This document shows, piece by piece, positions 33,916 to 46,699 of a DNA stretch of 64,000 bases. The position numbers and the translations under genes are program-made. How positions within the stretch are numbered: position 1 is the first letter of the stretch; every line of letters starts with the position of its first letter. The notes under the pieces are model-generated. The model was not told the origin of the DNA. It saw only the letters and a program-made list of their open reading frames with translations, and did not search any database. Origin of the DNA: Welwitschia mirabilis (taxonomy: Eukaryota; Gnetophyta; Gnetopsida; Welwitschiales). The stretch lies in the NCBI GenBank assembly GCA_051453625.1, contig JBOZIK010000001.1, positions 252,435,947 to 252,499,946 of the forward strand, in the 5' to 3' direction.

Positions 33916-34589
33916 TAAATGAGTGTAACTAGATAAATTAAAAATGTTGTTTTGATAACATCTTGCAATTCATTTTGGATCATTTAATAGTATGTCTTGG
34001 ATTGTTTAGCATTGCATTCTTAGATTGTCTTGATTACATTTCAATTCTTATTGAGAATTCTATCTTGTACTTGGAATCTCCTTACCTATATTTTTCCATG
34101 AATCATACTAGGAATTGTGAAGGTTACAATTCTCACACCATGTTTGCATATGCAAAACCTACTATGAAGAAATACCTTGGAATGAACTAATTGATGCAAG
34201 ATGAATTGAATTCTATTTTCATGCTTGTTATTTAGATGCATGTATTTATCTAAAGGATCTTTAATTTTTTAATAATTTGGGATATTTATGTGAATATGGA
34301 TATTATACTCATATCTATTTAAAGAAGTGTTATAGATATGAGAGTATTATTGGAATGTAATTATCTCTTTTCTCTTGTTAGAAGAATTACAAGTGTTTAC
34401 TTACTTTCTCTTAAAGCAAACATTATATGCTTATGTTGTGTTTTATAGATTTATTATATCATAGATTCTATATTTAAAACAACATGTAACTAAGGTCATT
34501 CATAGAAAATAATTCTTAAGTACCTTACTAGCTTAGATGGTTAAGTTAAGTAACATTTATAGTTTTTGGATTAAAACTTAGAACATTAC

Positions 34590-34690
34590 ATTTTTGTATT
34601 AGATCTAGATGAATATTTTAAGTGAAAAAATATGGGTATTAGATTTTGGTATCAGAGTTAGGTGAAGCTTTTTAAGTGCAAAAATATTGG
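34590..34690 (+). repeat. Two-copy repeat with PBS-like core (period about 53 bp)
   Basis: tttgtattagatctagatgaa at 34594 and ttggtatcagagttaggtgaa at 34646. Both are followed by an (a/t)ttttaagtg(a/c)aaaaatat stretch. The second carries the better Met PBS (34647-34659). Confidence 0.75.
34647..34659 (+). promoter_or_regulatory. Primer-binding site (tRNA-Met) of the second copia element
   Basis: tggtatcagagtt, one step from the canonical plant Met PBS. Confidence 0.85.
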
Positions 34691-34699
34691 TGTTATCAA

Positions 34700-35500
34700 T
34701 TATCTTTAAGATAATTAAATCAAATAAGAAAGTATTTAGCATTCCTTAAGATGATATCAACTAAATTCAAGGACTTTTCCAAGTAAGAGAAGAAGAGTAT
34801 AAGTGTTTGTTAAATAAGATAAATAAATTATGTAATATTATCCTAAATTTCTATATAGGAAATACTAATTTTAAAAAAAAAAGTCTCTTAAGATAAAGGT
34901 AACCAAATGATAAGAAAGACCTAGCATACATGCCTCCCTTTTCTTCATCATTTATATTAGTGTTCTCTAGCAAATCATATCTTATCTTTAATCATAAATT
35001 ATCTTTTATTAAGAGCTCTAAATAAAAAATTATCCAATCCTACTATCCTCATCTTAATTTTAATAAGAGAAATATGATATTTTTGATTTATCACTTTTGC
35101 AATAAGTTTGGGCATACTAATTTTATATGTCATTATAGTAGTATGTTTTTTAAATTTAGTAGTATACCAAGATCCTAGTTCATTCATATGAAATCATACT
35201 TTAATACTAGATGGAGGAATGAAAAAAATAATAAAATTGTATTAATATATACTACTTTATTTTCCACTAATAATATTCATTGGTATTTTGATAGTGATTA
35301 TCTAAGATACATAATAAGGATATAAGCAAATTTGTTTCCATGACGAAATGTAATAGAGGAGCATTTACCCTTGAAGACAATTTAAAAAATTAGGTGAAAG
35401 CCATAGGTATAATTGTAATGAAAGAATTTTATATAATTCATAATGTGCTCTATGTTAATAGGATAAAGCTCAATATTCTTAGCATTATCCAAATCTATTA
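34700..35500 (+). pseudogene. Copia gag / protease relic
   Basis: A coding-like, strongly damaged region. Around 35095-35140 the reading has FGHTNFMCHYSS, which fits a zinc-knuckle remnant (CxxCxxxGHxxxxC). At about 35278 HWYFDSDYLRY corresponds to the WYLDSGCSRHM protease motif. The start of gag cannot be fixed. Confidence 0.55.
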
Positions 35501-35533
35501 GAAAGATGCATATGTTTTACTTAAATCTTTTAA

Positions 35534-35734
35534 ATGTTATTTGATGGTAGAGATGCAAATGCTTTTTTAGTTAAGTCATCATTAGATAGAAAATATTTTT
35601 CAATCACTATTTCAAATGAATATAGACTATGGCATAAAAGATTAGGTCATATAAATATAAGAAAATTATATAAGATATTAAAACATGATCTAATTCAAGG
35701 TATACCTGTGAATTATGTCATGCATCTCAATTAA
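35534..35734 (+). pseudogene. GAG-pre-integrase domain, second copia element
   Basis: The open frame reads FSITISNEYRLWHKRLGHIN, then IRKLYKILKHDLIQGIPVNY. The LWHKRLGH motif is diagnostic of copia GAG-pre-integrase, the His2Cys2 zinc-binding part of integrase. The following ELCHAS (family CxxCxxGK) lies downstream with a stop. Confidence 0.9.
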
Positions 35735-36480
35735 ACTAATAAATTAGAAAAATATTTAAAAAATAATCATGTTAGTCCTTAAGAATATTTAGACTTAGTT
35801 GGTCCTAATCTATAAAAATTCTAAGTAGAAAAATAGTGTGTTCTTATAATTATTTATAATTTTTCTAGATTTTCTTAGGTGTTGTTTCTTTGAAATAAGA
35901 GCTAAATGTTTGAGAAGTTTAAAATAATATGTAATAAACTTATAAATGAGATAGGAGATAACATTTTGAAAATTAGAAGTAGGAGATAACATTTTGAAAA
36001 TTAGAAGTAAACATAGTAAAGAATTTAAGAATGAAAAATATGAAAATTTTAACCAAAATAATGGAATAATGAATGCATTCTCAGCCCCTAGGATCCATCA
36101 ACAAAATATGATAATGGAAAGAAAAACTAGAGCATCACAAATAATGGTTAGTAATATGTTATAATAGAACCACATACTTAAGATATCTTGGAGTGATGAA
36201 TTTGACATAGCTTGCAAAATCTTTAATTATTCTTTTTATAAATCATGAATTAAAAAAACCCATTGTGAGCTATGGAAAGGTAAAAGACCAAATGTTTTAT
36301 ACTTTAAAGTATTTAAAAGTAGATGTTACATCTTGATGAATAAATAAACTATTAAGAAGTTAGATCTAAAATAATAGAAGAAATGTTTCTAGTATTTTTA
36401 AAATCTAGTAAATGCTATAAATGTTTCAAATTAAAATTTAGAGAAAATATAAAAATAAAGATAAAAATGTAGAATTAATC
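35735..36480 (+). pseudogene. Copia integrase relic
   Basis: The core is mostly unreadable. The C-terminal anchor at about 36250-36340 reads KKTHCELWKGKRPNVLYFKV, then FKSRCYILMNK (family TPYELWKGRKPNxSYFKVFGCxCYIL). A short tandem duplication at 35939-35990 (aggagataacattttgaaaa twice) sits inside the core region. Confidence 0.8.
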
Positions 36481-36689
36481 ATAGATAGATTAAAATATAA
36501 TAATCAAGATATAACATTAACTCATCTTAATCCTCCTACCTAATCCAAATAATCTAGAAGCTTAATTATTTACCTAAAAAAATATTCTTATCCTTAAAGA
36601 TTTAACTATTATTCATTCATTAGTGATATTTTTAATAGGATAAAATATAAGACTTCAATTTATGCTAATGTGTGTTTTGTTTCTACACT

Positions 36690-37640
36690 ATAACCTCAAA
36701 CATTTGAACAAGTTAAAAATAATAAATATTAAATGAATGTTATGATAGATGAACTTAATATATTCAAGAATAGTGATGTGTAGGTGTTAGTGCCTCAATC
36801 CAAAGATCATTACATTATAAGAACTAAATGAATCTTTAAAAATAAATTAAATAAAATATTATAAGATGTAAGAAATATAGCTAAATTAATGACAATTAAT
36901 TAAGATTTTATTACTATTTTGGTTTTATAATTATAAAATATATCAAATAAATTTAATTTTTTTCTTAATGGAATCTTTAATGAACTAGTATATGTAAAAT
37001 AAGCACTCGTCTTTGTAGATGTAGAATGTCTTAAACATGTTTATAAGCTAAAGACAGCCCTACATGGATAAAGCATTTATTACATCATATGAGAATTTAA
37101 TCTTATTTTTCATTGAACATGATTTTGTTAGAAGTAAATAGATAAAATTTTATTTATCAAAAGAATAATTTTTAATTTTCTCTTAGTTAAAACTTAGATA
37201 GATGATATTATATTTGAATCAACCTTAGATGACTTATCTCATGAATTTGTAAAATTAATAAATTATAACTTTAAGATAAGTCACCTACATGAGCTATAAA
37301 TATTTCTTTACTTATAAATTAAACAACTCAAAGATGCGTTTTCTTGTAATAACAAAAATTTATAGATTAAGTACTAAATAAGTTTGAAATAAAGAAGATT
37401 AAATTTATCTCAACATAAGTGGGAATAAACGACAAGATAAATATAGATAAAAATGGAAAGGATATGAATATCAAGTTTTATAAAAGAATGATTAATAGTT
37501 TTCTCTACCTCACAGTAAGTAGGTTAGGCATTATGTTTATAGGTGGACTATGTGTCAAATATTAATCAAAACTTAAAAAATATCATTTAAAAGAATTAAA
37601 AGGATTTTTGTAAATGTAAACTCGACCTTATATTATTAAA
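36690..37640 (+). pseudogene. Copia reverse transcriptase relic
   Basis: Anchors in order: VLVPQSKDHYIIRTK*IFKN (family LVPxPxxxxxIGTKWVFRNK), FNFFLNGIFNELVYVK*A (family SAFLNGxLxEEVYVxQP), HVYKLKTALHG* (family HVYKLKKALYGLKQ), then IDDIIFESTLDDLSHEFVKL (family VDDIIFGSTxxxLCxEFxxLM). The YVDD-like active site keeps both Asp residues. Further text matches MSMMGELxYFLGLQIKQ. The stop in LHG* and others replace Gln or Trp codons. Confidence 0.87.
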
Positions 37641-37689
37641 TTTGTTTTTCAAGTGAGTAAAATTTATAGTTATTTACATATTATAAAGC

Positions 37690-38060
37690 TAATTATGCTA
37701 CTTCTAAGAATCATAAAAATAACTAATTGGCATTATTGTGTTTTAGACTTACTCTTAGTTACCTAAGCTAGTAAGAAGTAAATATCAATCAATTTTTCCA
37801 CTTATGTATTATCTACTAGTTGTATAGCATAAGTTTTATTAATTCATCATGATTGAAAGGTTATTAACATCTATAAGCTATAAAAATCTCCAAGAATCAT
37901 ATCTTACATTCATAAGAAAAACACTTTGATTTTAGATTTCACTTGATTTGTGATGATGTAGAAAGTAAAGATATCCATCTTGAATACATTTTAATATTAT
38001 GATAATTGGTAGAAATTTTCATTAAATCTCTATCACAAGATTATTTTATATCTTTATGTA
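37690..38060 (+). pseudogene. Copia RNase H C-terminal relic
   Basis: At about 37885-38055 the reading NLQESYLTFIRKTL*F, then ISLDL**CRK and EIFTKSL-like text (cattaaatctctatcacaag), follows the copia end (NLSKNPxxHSRTKHIDIRxHFIRDxVxKG, QLADIFTKPL). This is the C-terminus of copia polyprotein and fixes the end of pol. Confidence 0.75.
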
Positions 38061-38069
38061 AATTTATAA

Positions 38070-39300
38070 GCCTTCAATGATGCCAATGATTTTTTCTTTT
38101 TTCCCTTAACCTTAACTTGTATATTTCTTACTTTCCCTAGTTATTTACATTCTTAAGTCTCATTTTTAATTTGTTATCCTTATTTTTTTACAAATTTTAG
38201 CTTATTTTACTTAGAATATTTCTTAAATCCTTATTAATTTAATCATTCATACTTTAGTAGTTATCTTGCATGAATTTACTTTTTTCTTACTATTTTTAAG
38301 AAACCCTAAATTAGTACCATTTTATAGATGGTTGACTCCTCTCTATTTGATTCATACTATGATCTATCAATTTGAATAACTAGTTTTGAATAGTTAGTCA
38401 ATTAATTGTTGTTAATAGGCCAATTTTTAAATTTCAAAATGTCCTTTTTCTTGAAAATTATTAATCACATAATTCAATGGATGAAATAGCCATTTCATTT
38501 TTTTTAAAAAACTATAAATTCATGTGAGTTTTCTCATTTTTAACTTTTCATCTCTTTATGTTTCATGGTATCATCTAATCTTAGTCAAATTTGGAATTTA
38601 TCTAGACTTTTTCATGGCATTTTCACATTCTTTCATGCTTATTTACCATTCTTTTCATGTTTAAATATAGATTTGATTAACCAAATTATAGGTATGCTTA
38701 TTTTTCATTCTAATACACCTAATTCTATAATTTTCAATTTCTTAATCAACTTTTCACTAAATATCATATTGATATTTTAGAATCTTTGTCATTTTATAAC
38801 ATTGTAACACAAAAGGATTAGACTATGCTCATACCTTTAAAAAATGATTAAGTTTTTTATTTCTTTATATTAAACCTAGTGTTTATCATCTTTTATTTAG
38901 AAATTTCTAAATTTTATAACTCACAACATATTATTTTTTTATTCTTGATCATTTTCAATGTATTCTAGTAGCATTAATACCATTTTATTTATATTCAACC
39001 TAGATTTTCTTTATTTATTTTTTTCAACTTTAAGATTACATAAAACTATTTATTAAAATATCTATTAATTCAAATGAACTTGTCCTCTAAATTTTTAACT
39101 CCCTTCTCATATTGGTTATGATATTTTTAAGTCATTATAAAATTTAAGAATTTATAATTTAATGAATGAATTATCATGTTAAATATGAATTTCTATTTTT
39201 ATATCATATTTAAATTTTTTCTTTGTATTTCATAATATAGTGTTTTAAATATAAAAATCACATTTAGGATAAGAGGAAGTATCTCTTAGGCTTAAAAAAA
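38070..39300 (+). other. Post-pol region, possible decayed envelope-like ORF
   Basis: T-rich sequence with a TATA-like actataaattc at about 38511 and an open frame at 38565-38780 of hydrophobic, low-complexity composition. The position matches the post-pol ORF of SIRE-like elements, and the motif-TATA-ORF arrangement recalls 12340-12800. No domain can be recognised. Confidence 0.3.
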
Positions 39301-42300
39301 AAAAAACAAATTGAATCTCCTTTAAGAATAAGAGTAGTATATTTGTTTACATAAATGAATAATGATTCTATGATAAAATTTAAAAATAAGTTTAAAACTA
39401 AAATTGTGCTTCATAAAAGAAAATGAAAGTAAACACCTTAAAGTCTTTCATGAATTGAATTATTGACATCAATCAATATCAAAAATGGACATTATTACTT
39501 AATACCTATCTAAAGCTTATGGCAGAAGTGTTGGATGTTATATATGATAATGCAAAAGTAATTTTCATTCATGATAGCATTCTAAATCTTAGGTGTAGAA
39601 TTATGAGTTACTCGTAATATCATTATGAAAGTATTATATATACGAAGAAGTGGAGTACATGATTTTAACTTTGGCAAGTTTGACTATCCTTTATGGTTTA
39701 ATCATATATATGGTCTTCATAGATAAGAACTTAAATGGGTATCTACTACATCTTTCCTAGTATAAAATCTCATTAGACTATATTGATTTCTTGATCTTAT
39801 GATTGACTATGTAATTCTTTTACTTATTGGACATTACATTTAGAAAATATTATATTATCTCAGGTTCCTAAATTAGACATATTTACAAATGTATAGAGAC
39901 GAATTAATGCTTTTCTTTAAATATATGATTCATAATCTTCAATATGAAAACTAAACATTAAGGTATGGTGGCCTTATCATAAGATTTCGTAAGAACTTTA
40001 GAGTACCACTATTATAATAAAATGTTACCATTCTATATTCATATCAACTGCTTAATTTCTCTTCACTAGTTTACATGCAAATTTTTGAAGGGGATGCTAT
40101 TTATCAATGCATCATCAAATCATATATCATTATATGTTTTCTTGAATTCCACTCATATAATACCTGAATAAAAGATAATACAAACCCTATTATGGAGTTG
40201 CTATAATCTATATCTATAAAGATATCTAAATAATAATAAGTGTAGTATCACTTAATTCATCTCCTAGAGGAGATACAAGATAATACAAGAGATAATGGTT
40301 TTGATGTATACTCATTTATTAATATTATATTCTATTAGATACTAGAATCTAGTCCACCTTTATAATATCTTAAGACTTTAATTAAGAAGAGGAAGAGGAT
40401 GTTAATAAGAAGGAGAAAGAAAAGTTAAGAAAGAAGGAATAAAGTAAAGGAATACCTATTAAAATACCATTCTAGTATTACCACATCATCAAAATAAGTT
40501 TTCATTAAAAAGGAAATTGAGATACATTCTTCACTATCTTAGGCCATAATATTAATCCAATGATGTTTCATTTCCATAGGTTTTTCAAATCATGATAGAG
40601 TACTCATCACCATCTACTTCCTAAAGAAATTTATTATTCAATAATATAATAATTCTAAAAGATTTTTAAATTGAGTCAAATTAGTCCTTTTTTAGTACAT
40701 TGTTTTTATTTTATGCTCTTCTTAAGTGATATCCTATTTTTTTAGTTCTTATTATGTTGTATGTGATTCATTATCATACTTACATCATTATCATTAGTGA
40801 TAAGGAGGAGAGTATATATGATTTAAAATATTGTCAACTTAAACATATCATAGCATTTTCCTTTTTTAATTATTTTATTAACTAATTACATATTTTATTG
40901 TGTCTTATAATTATCTTCTAATGATAAATCAAATTATAATCATATTAAATAACTTCTATGCCTGATTATTATAGGAATTTAATGTTTTTTAGAAGCTTAG
41001 AGATAGAAGAAAACTAATCAAATTAGGTGTAGAAATGGATAAAGGGAATTTGCAATACTAATCAAATACCTATTGACAATTTAAAAATTTAAGTAAGCCA
41101 TAGCTAATTGACAAAGATCAAGGATTAGCTATCTAATGATGTATTTAAATGAGTCTCATGCAAAAAGTAATTAACTATCTAAGAATGAGAGTTAGTCATC
41201 GAAAAGGTTGATTAGGTCAAGATATAAGGTCAATTAACCAATACTTTAAAAATATGAAAAAAATAATGTTATGAACAACTATTAGAAGCATAACATAACT
41301 AGTTTTATAGCTATTAAAATTCTGCATGATCATTTTCCTTTAACCAATTAGCTATATGACTTGTAATGATGATGTGTAATAGTTAAAACATGATTTTTAT
41401 CTAAAAACCAAAACTTATTGCACATTCTATACTCTGTCAATTTTTGATTTTTTTTAAAATTACATAAGAAAAAAGGCACATATACACTCTTTTATATTTT
41501 TGTTATATTTCTTTGACTATCATCATCTTTAATATAGTATATTAAAACATTATTCTGACATATTTCAAGGCTAACGATTTATAAAAAATCCTATTATATT
41601 AGTTAAAGGCTAATATAAATTATCACTAGAGTGTATGGTTGCAACACTTAATACTAAGAAAACAAATTTTTTTTTCCCATTTTTCTACACTTTGGTTTAT
41701 GTCAATTATTTACATAAGTTGTGCTTAACTTACATTGTATTCTAAATTGAATATATTAGTATGCCTAATTGAATATTTCATATAGAAGTAAAATTATCAT
41801 AAACCCTACCCTCTAGGAAAGCTAATTTATACGTACATGTCATATTATTATAGGATATGCCCAACACTAATAAATAATTAAGAAAAAGAGGTGATACAAT
41901 GAAATTTAACATGAACAACATGTTATTACCAAATATAAGAATGCATATCTAACATCAAATGGATGAATGACAAGAGTCAGGTAAGTAATCACTAACAAAG
42001 AGAAAAATATAATTTTATACCTAAGTTAGATAGATGACTAGGAATAACCAATGAGGTAACTAGTTCAACATTATTGCATTTCATATGATATAAGGTTTAC
42101 CACCTTAGTATTAGAATTTAAAATATGTTAATTTTCAAAGGCTCATAATTTATTCCACCTATTCATGGATGTAAAATCACTCTATTTAGTTGGGTATTTA
42201 ATCCCCAATGTATTATCATAATAATTATTAAAATATTTACAATGTTGAAAATCTCTTCTAAATTTTGATTTTCTACCTATTTATTTAATTATTATACTCT

Positions 42301-43499
42301 CAGGTAGATCATCCTACATAAAATTTCTTATAAATTTATTTAATTAGTATTAAGTCAAACCTACTATCTATTGTGAAAAAGCTCAAGGCACATTATGGCT
42401 TCCACATGAAACCCTTACCTAGTTGTAGATACATGGATTTTACCCTCTTCAACCTTGCTAGTATAGGACCGAGTGTTATCAATATAGGATTCTTAGCTAG
42501 TAGTATAGGATACTCTCTATTACTAAGGTGGGATTTAGGTGCAAAACTCTCTAATGTAGATAAAAACTCACCTTCACTATTTTGGTCATAAGTTTTGCAT
42601 ATGAAATTGAAATGACTATTATAATGCCATTCTGGAATACTTGCATAGAGATAAAAAGAGTGAAAATAAAGTGAATCATACTTTACCAATAATTTTTTAA
42701 TATTTTAACTAGGATTCACTTAAAATTAGCCATCTTTACTAATGTACCCAAAATTTTCAACAAATTTTAACACTAAGTTTACCATAACTTTCTTATATGA
42801 TCTTAGTTTTAAGTCTAATTAAAAGCTATAGTTTATTATTTTTTATGATTTTCACTCCTATACAAGTCTTTATTTAATCAAAAGATATGTTCAAAAATTT
42901 TAAGAAAATTATTGGCACACTACTATGTAGTAACAATAATTGGGAAATATGGTTCATAAGCCTTAAAATAATATATAAGTTTAAAATCTTTAGAGAAATC
43001 ATTTAGATCATCCTTTTATATATGCTATAATTCTTGAAACATTTATCATTAATGATGATAAAGTGTATTTGTCTTTGCATACATTACAACTTTCATAGCA
43101 TTATCAATGAGAATATTCATGATAGTACATGGCTAGTCTTGAAACTTTTAAGATAGAATTTTAACTGTAAATTTAATTTATAACTTATCTATATTATGGG
43201 AAAAATCAATCAAGTTAAAATGTAGTATCGAATAAGATATAAAATAATTAAAATATTGAGATAAATCAAATAGACCATTGATAGATATTTCAAAAATCAA
43301 TGCATCACATGGGTTTTGCTCATTAAGGTTTATTTGCATATTCTAGATTTTAAGAATTTGTTATCTATCTTGCAATATAATAGTAAATTAAAAATATTAA
43401 ATTTGTAAATCTACCTAATAAGATCATTAATTTTTATAAAACTTTTAATAGTTATTTATTTCAGATTTAATAAAAGTAATAATGTTGATGTTTCATTGA
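39301..43499. other. No gene seen
   Basis: About 4.2 kb of AT-rich DNA without recognisable domains. A purine-rich stretch lies at 40384-40450. At 41080-41240 the minus strand shows ggttaattgacc-like motifs reminiscent of the copia LTR cluster. The overlapping frames at 42373-42591 (+) and 42393-42689 (-) are mutual shadows with no known motif. It is probably old LTR and intergenic sequence. Confidence 0.6.
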
Positions 43500-43920
43500 A
43501 TGTTGATGTAATGTTTTGAATTTACTATTTCTAAAATAAGTATATTATAACACTAAACGAACATAATAAATAAGACATGAATGATTGTGAGCTAAATATG
43601 TAAAGATGTATCCTTTCATTATGCTATTTAATCCTATGACATTAGTTGGGGTGGATATATTGGATGGATGTAATCGATAATAACCTTAGCTAATCCTCAA
43701 GGGTTTTAGAAGGGGAACTCAGGTTGTAGTTCATGTCTTTACCTTTGACCACTAATCTAGGGCTATTGGCTAAATATTAAGAAATGTAATGTGTTGCTTC
43801 TAATAATAAAGTCCACTTTTTTTCAAACTATTCCTTGTTATTCTTATTAATCCCAACATATTATTTTATATACTTCTTTTTATGCAAAGTAATCTAAAAA
43901 TAGTATTTTGGAACACTACA
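43500..43920 (+). repeat. 5' LTR of chromovirus B
   Basis: The core 43554-43920 matches 52512-52878 and the reverse complement of 29029-29396. It ends ttttggaacactaca directly before the PBS. Similarity with A extends left to about 43500, so the LTR may be some 50 bp longer than the 3' copy shows. Confidence 0.82.
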
Positions 43921-43922
43921 TT

Positions 43923-43935
43923 TGGTATTAGAGCC
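43923..43935 (+). promoter_or_regulatory. Primer-binding site of chromovirus B
   Basis: tggtattagagcc, the Met PBS (tggtatcagagcc) with one C-to-T change, two bases after the LTR. Confidence 0.85.
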
Positions 43936-44210
43936 AATAATACATAGTAAACTATAATTTAAGGGAAAAAAGGAAGAAATGTAGTTTTATAAATAAGTAA
44001 AGTTTTATATTAAGCAAATAAGCCAAATGATAAATAGTAAAAAATACAAAGATTTGATATAAGAAGAAAACAAGGCACTAGTAAAAATCATCGTGCATGA
44101 TGCCTTGAATAGTAAATCATGAATCACGACTATGGAGGAAGAAAATCCTCCATGAAGAATGAAACCAGGTTGTAACCTTTCATGCTTGGAATATGAGGCT
44201 TAACACCACT

Positions 44211-46330
44211 TTAAATGACCTTCATTATAGTGAATTGATGAGGAACCACTATAGTACTAGTTTCAAATGAAAAAGAACCTATTATAGAACCTACTTTAGT
44301 AATGGAATATGACCTCTTATAAAGATTCATGTAAAGCTTGGTATACACCACTAGTGTCTTCAACAAATGCTCCTTTAAAATCTTTGCACCATGATATAAT
44401 ACATTAATATTATCAATTATAATTACCAAATTATCTATATAAGCTTGTATCATTTAATCACTTTTGGCTAGTCAAGCAAACAAGATAACTTGATTCTCTT
44501 TTAACACAGAAATCTAAAAAGAATTTGCTTTTGATCTCTTATTTGATAAGTGCATGTTCTATACCTAATTCTTGAGCATCTAGAGGGAACTAGTTATGGA
44601 TTCTCACTCTTCCACCTGATGCTGAGCTATATAATAAAAGGATTCTAGCGTATCAATTAAATTGTAAAATTCTCATAGTGAAGTAGGCCATTCACACTAT
44701 GGAGAATAATGGGAAGTAAAGTGAGTGGAGCAGCTACACTTAAACTCCTATGGAAAATTCATCACCTTAAAGCAAAAATGAGTGTAGACATCATTCAAAT
44801 AAGATAGATAAGTGACCTATGTATACTAAAGCCTAGAGAGGAAATGATATTCTCCTAACTAATCCTTTAGCTCCTTAGCCTTAGGATATAGGATTTCCAC
44901 CATTAATAAAAGCTTATCTGTATAGTAAGACATCTAAACTTGCTCACTAATAATGGATTGTAAAGCTATCAGTGGATACTGAGGAGGCTCTAAGGATGAA
45001 TAAGTAGTAGATGGACTCTAACCTAGAGGCTAAAAGAAGGAGGTTAAATAAGACATATCCCCTAATCCATTAACACATCAAATTCATTAAGGACATCCTT
45101 CCCTTGAGAATTAGAAGTTAAAAAAAATCCATGTACAAGTTAATGAAAGGTATAAAAGGGAATAATTCACTTACTGCTATACAATCTTCCCTTAACATAT
45201 TAAAGGAAAGCATCTCTAGAGGTCGTGGCATAAAATCTAGGTCATCCATGACCAAGGTCTCTAAGCATGGAACAAAGAAATTAGAAAAAGTGCTTAGTAA
45301 AATAACATACTAAATTAAGATAATTTTTATAAAAAAGAAATAAAAAGGATAAAATCAAAACTAAGATAATACCCCATGAGGCTAGTATCAATAAGAAAAG
45401 TTAAGGTATACCTCCTCTTCCTTAGGTTCCTCTACTACTAGATAGTTAATTGGATTCTTGTCACATTTTTTTATGAGAAAATTCATGGGATCTTAATGCC
45501 TTACTCATGTGAAAACAATAATAAATAGAAATAGATTCATTAGAGATACACTTATTGTCCAAAAATCTAACATAAATACCCATACCTTAGATGGAATAGA
45601 AAAAGTACCCTAAGATGCTTCTCCTAGGTCATAGTCCCTAGAACCTTCATTCTCCATAGATGAAGAAGAATAAGAGTGAAGCAAGGATTGAGCAAAAATC
45701 TCATAAGGGAATAAAATAAAAGATGGATTTATAGTTAAAGATCTAAAGGGTTGTAATCCACTTGAACACATAAAAGAAAAATACAAATCTAATAGGATGT
45801 GTACACAAAAACACTTATTCTTATCACCATTTTGCATCAAGAAAGTTAACTAAGAAAGAGTAGATGAACACACAATGGAAGTCCAATCCAAAGAAATCCC
45901 ACTAACCAAAAATAATAATAAGTAAATTATTTAATTTGGGATCTCACTCACCTAATCATGTAGGAAGGTCCTACCTATGATTAGTTACCCATAAGCTATC
46001 AAGTACTAGGTAGTAAAATTGGTAGTGAATACCTCATTGCAATAGATATCCACTTCTCATACACACATAAAATCATCTAACCGATTGGTTATGAAATAAA
46101 AAAATACTTGTTAGAGCCAGAGATCTTGGGAGTAATAGGATCATTTTGGATCAATCTAAAAACTATATTAATACTTTCTTCAATAACCAAGATTGGACCA
46201 TGAAGAGGAGGGGTAATGATAGCTATGTGAGGATTGAAAGAAGAATATAAATAGTAAGGTTAAAAATAATAGAAAGATGATAAAGGAAAAAATAAGGAAA
46301 ACCACATAGGTCTAAAAGATTAAAGAAGAA
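44211..46330 (-). pseudogene. Long degenerate ORF antisense to gag-pol (B), unknown protein
   Basis: Minus-strand partner of 26340-28711. The longest open pieces are 45610-45840 (KCFCVHILLDLYFSFMCSSG, then LLHSYSSSSMENEGSRDYDL) and 44211-44453 (IIIDNINVLYHG, LLKTLVVYTKLYMNLYKRSY). Between them are NPHIAIITPPLHGPI, VSGISLDW-like, DDLDFMPRPLEML and FTSHYSP landmarks in the same order as in A. Amino-acid agreement is clearly better than chance while stops fall at different places. The two copies therefore derive from one ancestral coding sequence. The product is unknown. Confidence 0.7.
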
Positions 46331-46642
46331 TATTCACAAAAGCCCCCTACTCCATGACTTTTTATTGGATTTTTAGTTTAACAAACTTAACATTTTTAGA
46401 ATTCCAAGAAATGATAGGATAAAGTATTTGAGTCATACCTTAATTAAGAAGAAGTACAACTATGAATATTGTTAAAGATCTTGTATTTATAGTAAATTTA
46501 AACTACAAAATTATATAAAATTACAAAAATAATAATATAGAGATATCACATAAAACATTAGAAGAAGAGGAAGGGGGAAAAGAGAGCTACCAGATTAACT
46601 ATGAATCATGAGATAAATGGGGTAAAAATGAGGGGTCCATGA

Positions 46643-46656
46643 GGTATTTATAATAG
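46643..46656 (-). promoter_or_regulatory. TATA box preceding the antisense ORF (B)
   Basis: Minus strand ctattataaatacc with flanks tagggttaac and gaggggtcc-type text conserved in A (26302-26311). Confidence 0.7.
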
Positions 46657-46699
46657 TGGACCTAGGGTTAACTAAACCATAGAAGTTAAGTTAACCATA

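Larger units (their letters stand above)
32940..34640 (+). repeat. 5' LTR of the second copia element (left edge uncertain)
   Basis: Contains ctataaatag at 33351-33360 after a T/C-rich stretch, a tandem repeat at 33751-33915 and ends just before the PBS array. The open frame 33963-34190 has no recognisable domain and is treated as chance. The left boundary is estimated. Confidence 0.55.
32940..39300 (+). mobile_element. Second Ty1/copia relic (SIRE-like), 5' LTR to post-pol region
   Basis: LTR-like sequence with a TATA box (33351), Met PBS (34647), zinc-knuckle remnant, GAG-pre-integrase, integrase C-terminus, RT and RNase H occur in copia order on the plus strand. Pol ends near 38060, followed by 1.2 kb that may be a decayed post-pol ORF. 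No 3' LTR matching the 5' side was found, so the right end is open. Decay is heavy and stops are frequent. Confidence 0.75.

Noticed and set aside
33963-34190. 75-codon open frame inside the second copia LTR
   Set aside because: The position is within the LTR, upstream of the PBS; no motif.
42373-42689. Open frames on both strands (72 and 98 codons)
   Set aside because: They are mirror shadows; neither contains a recognised motif and there is no promoter-like context.
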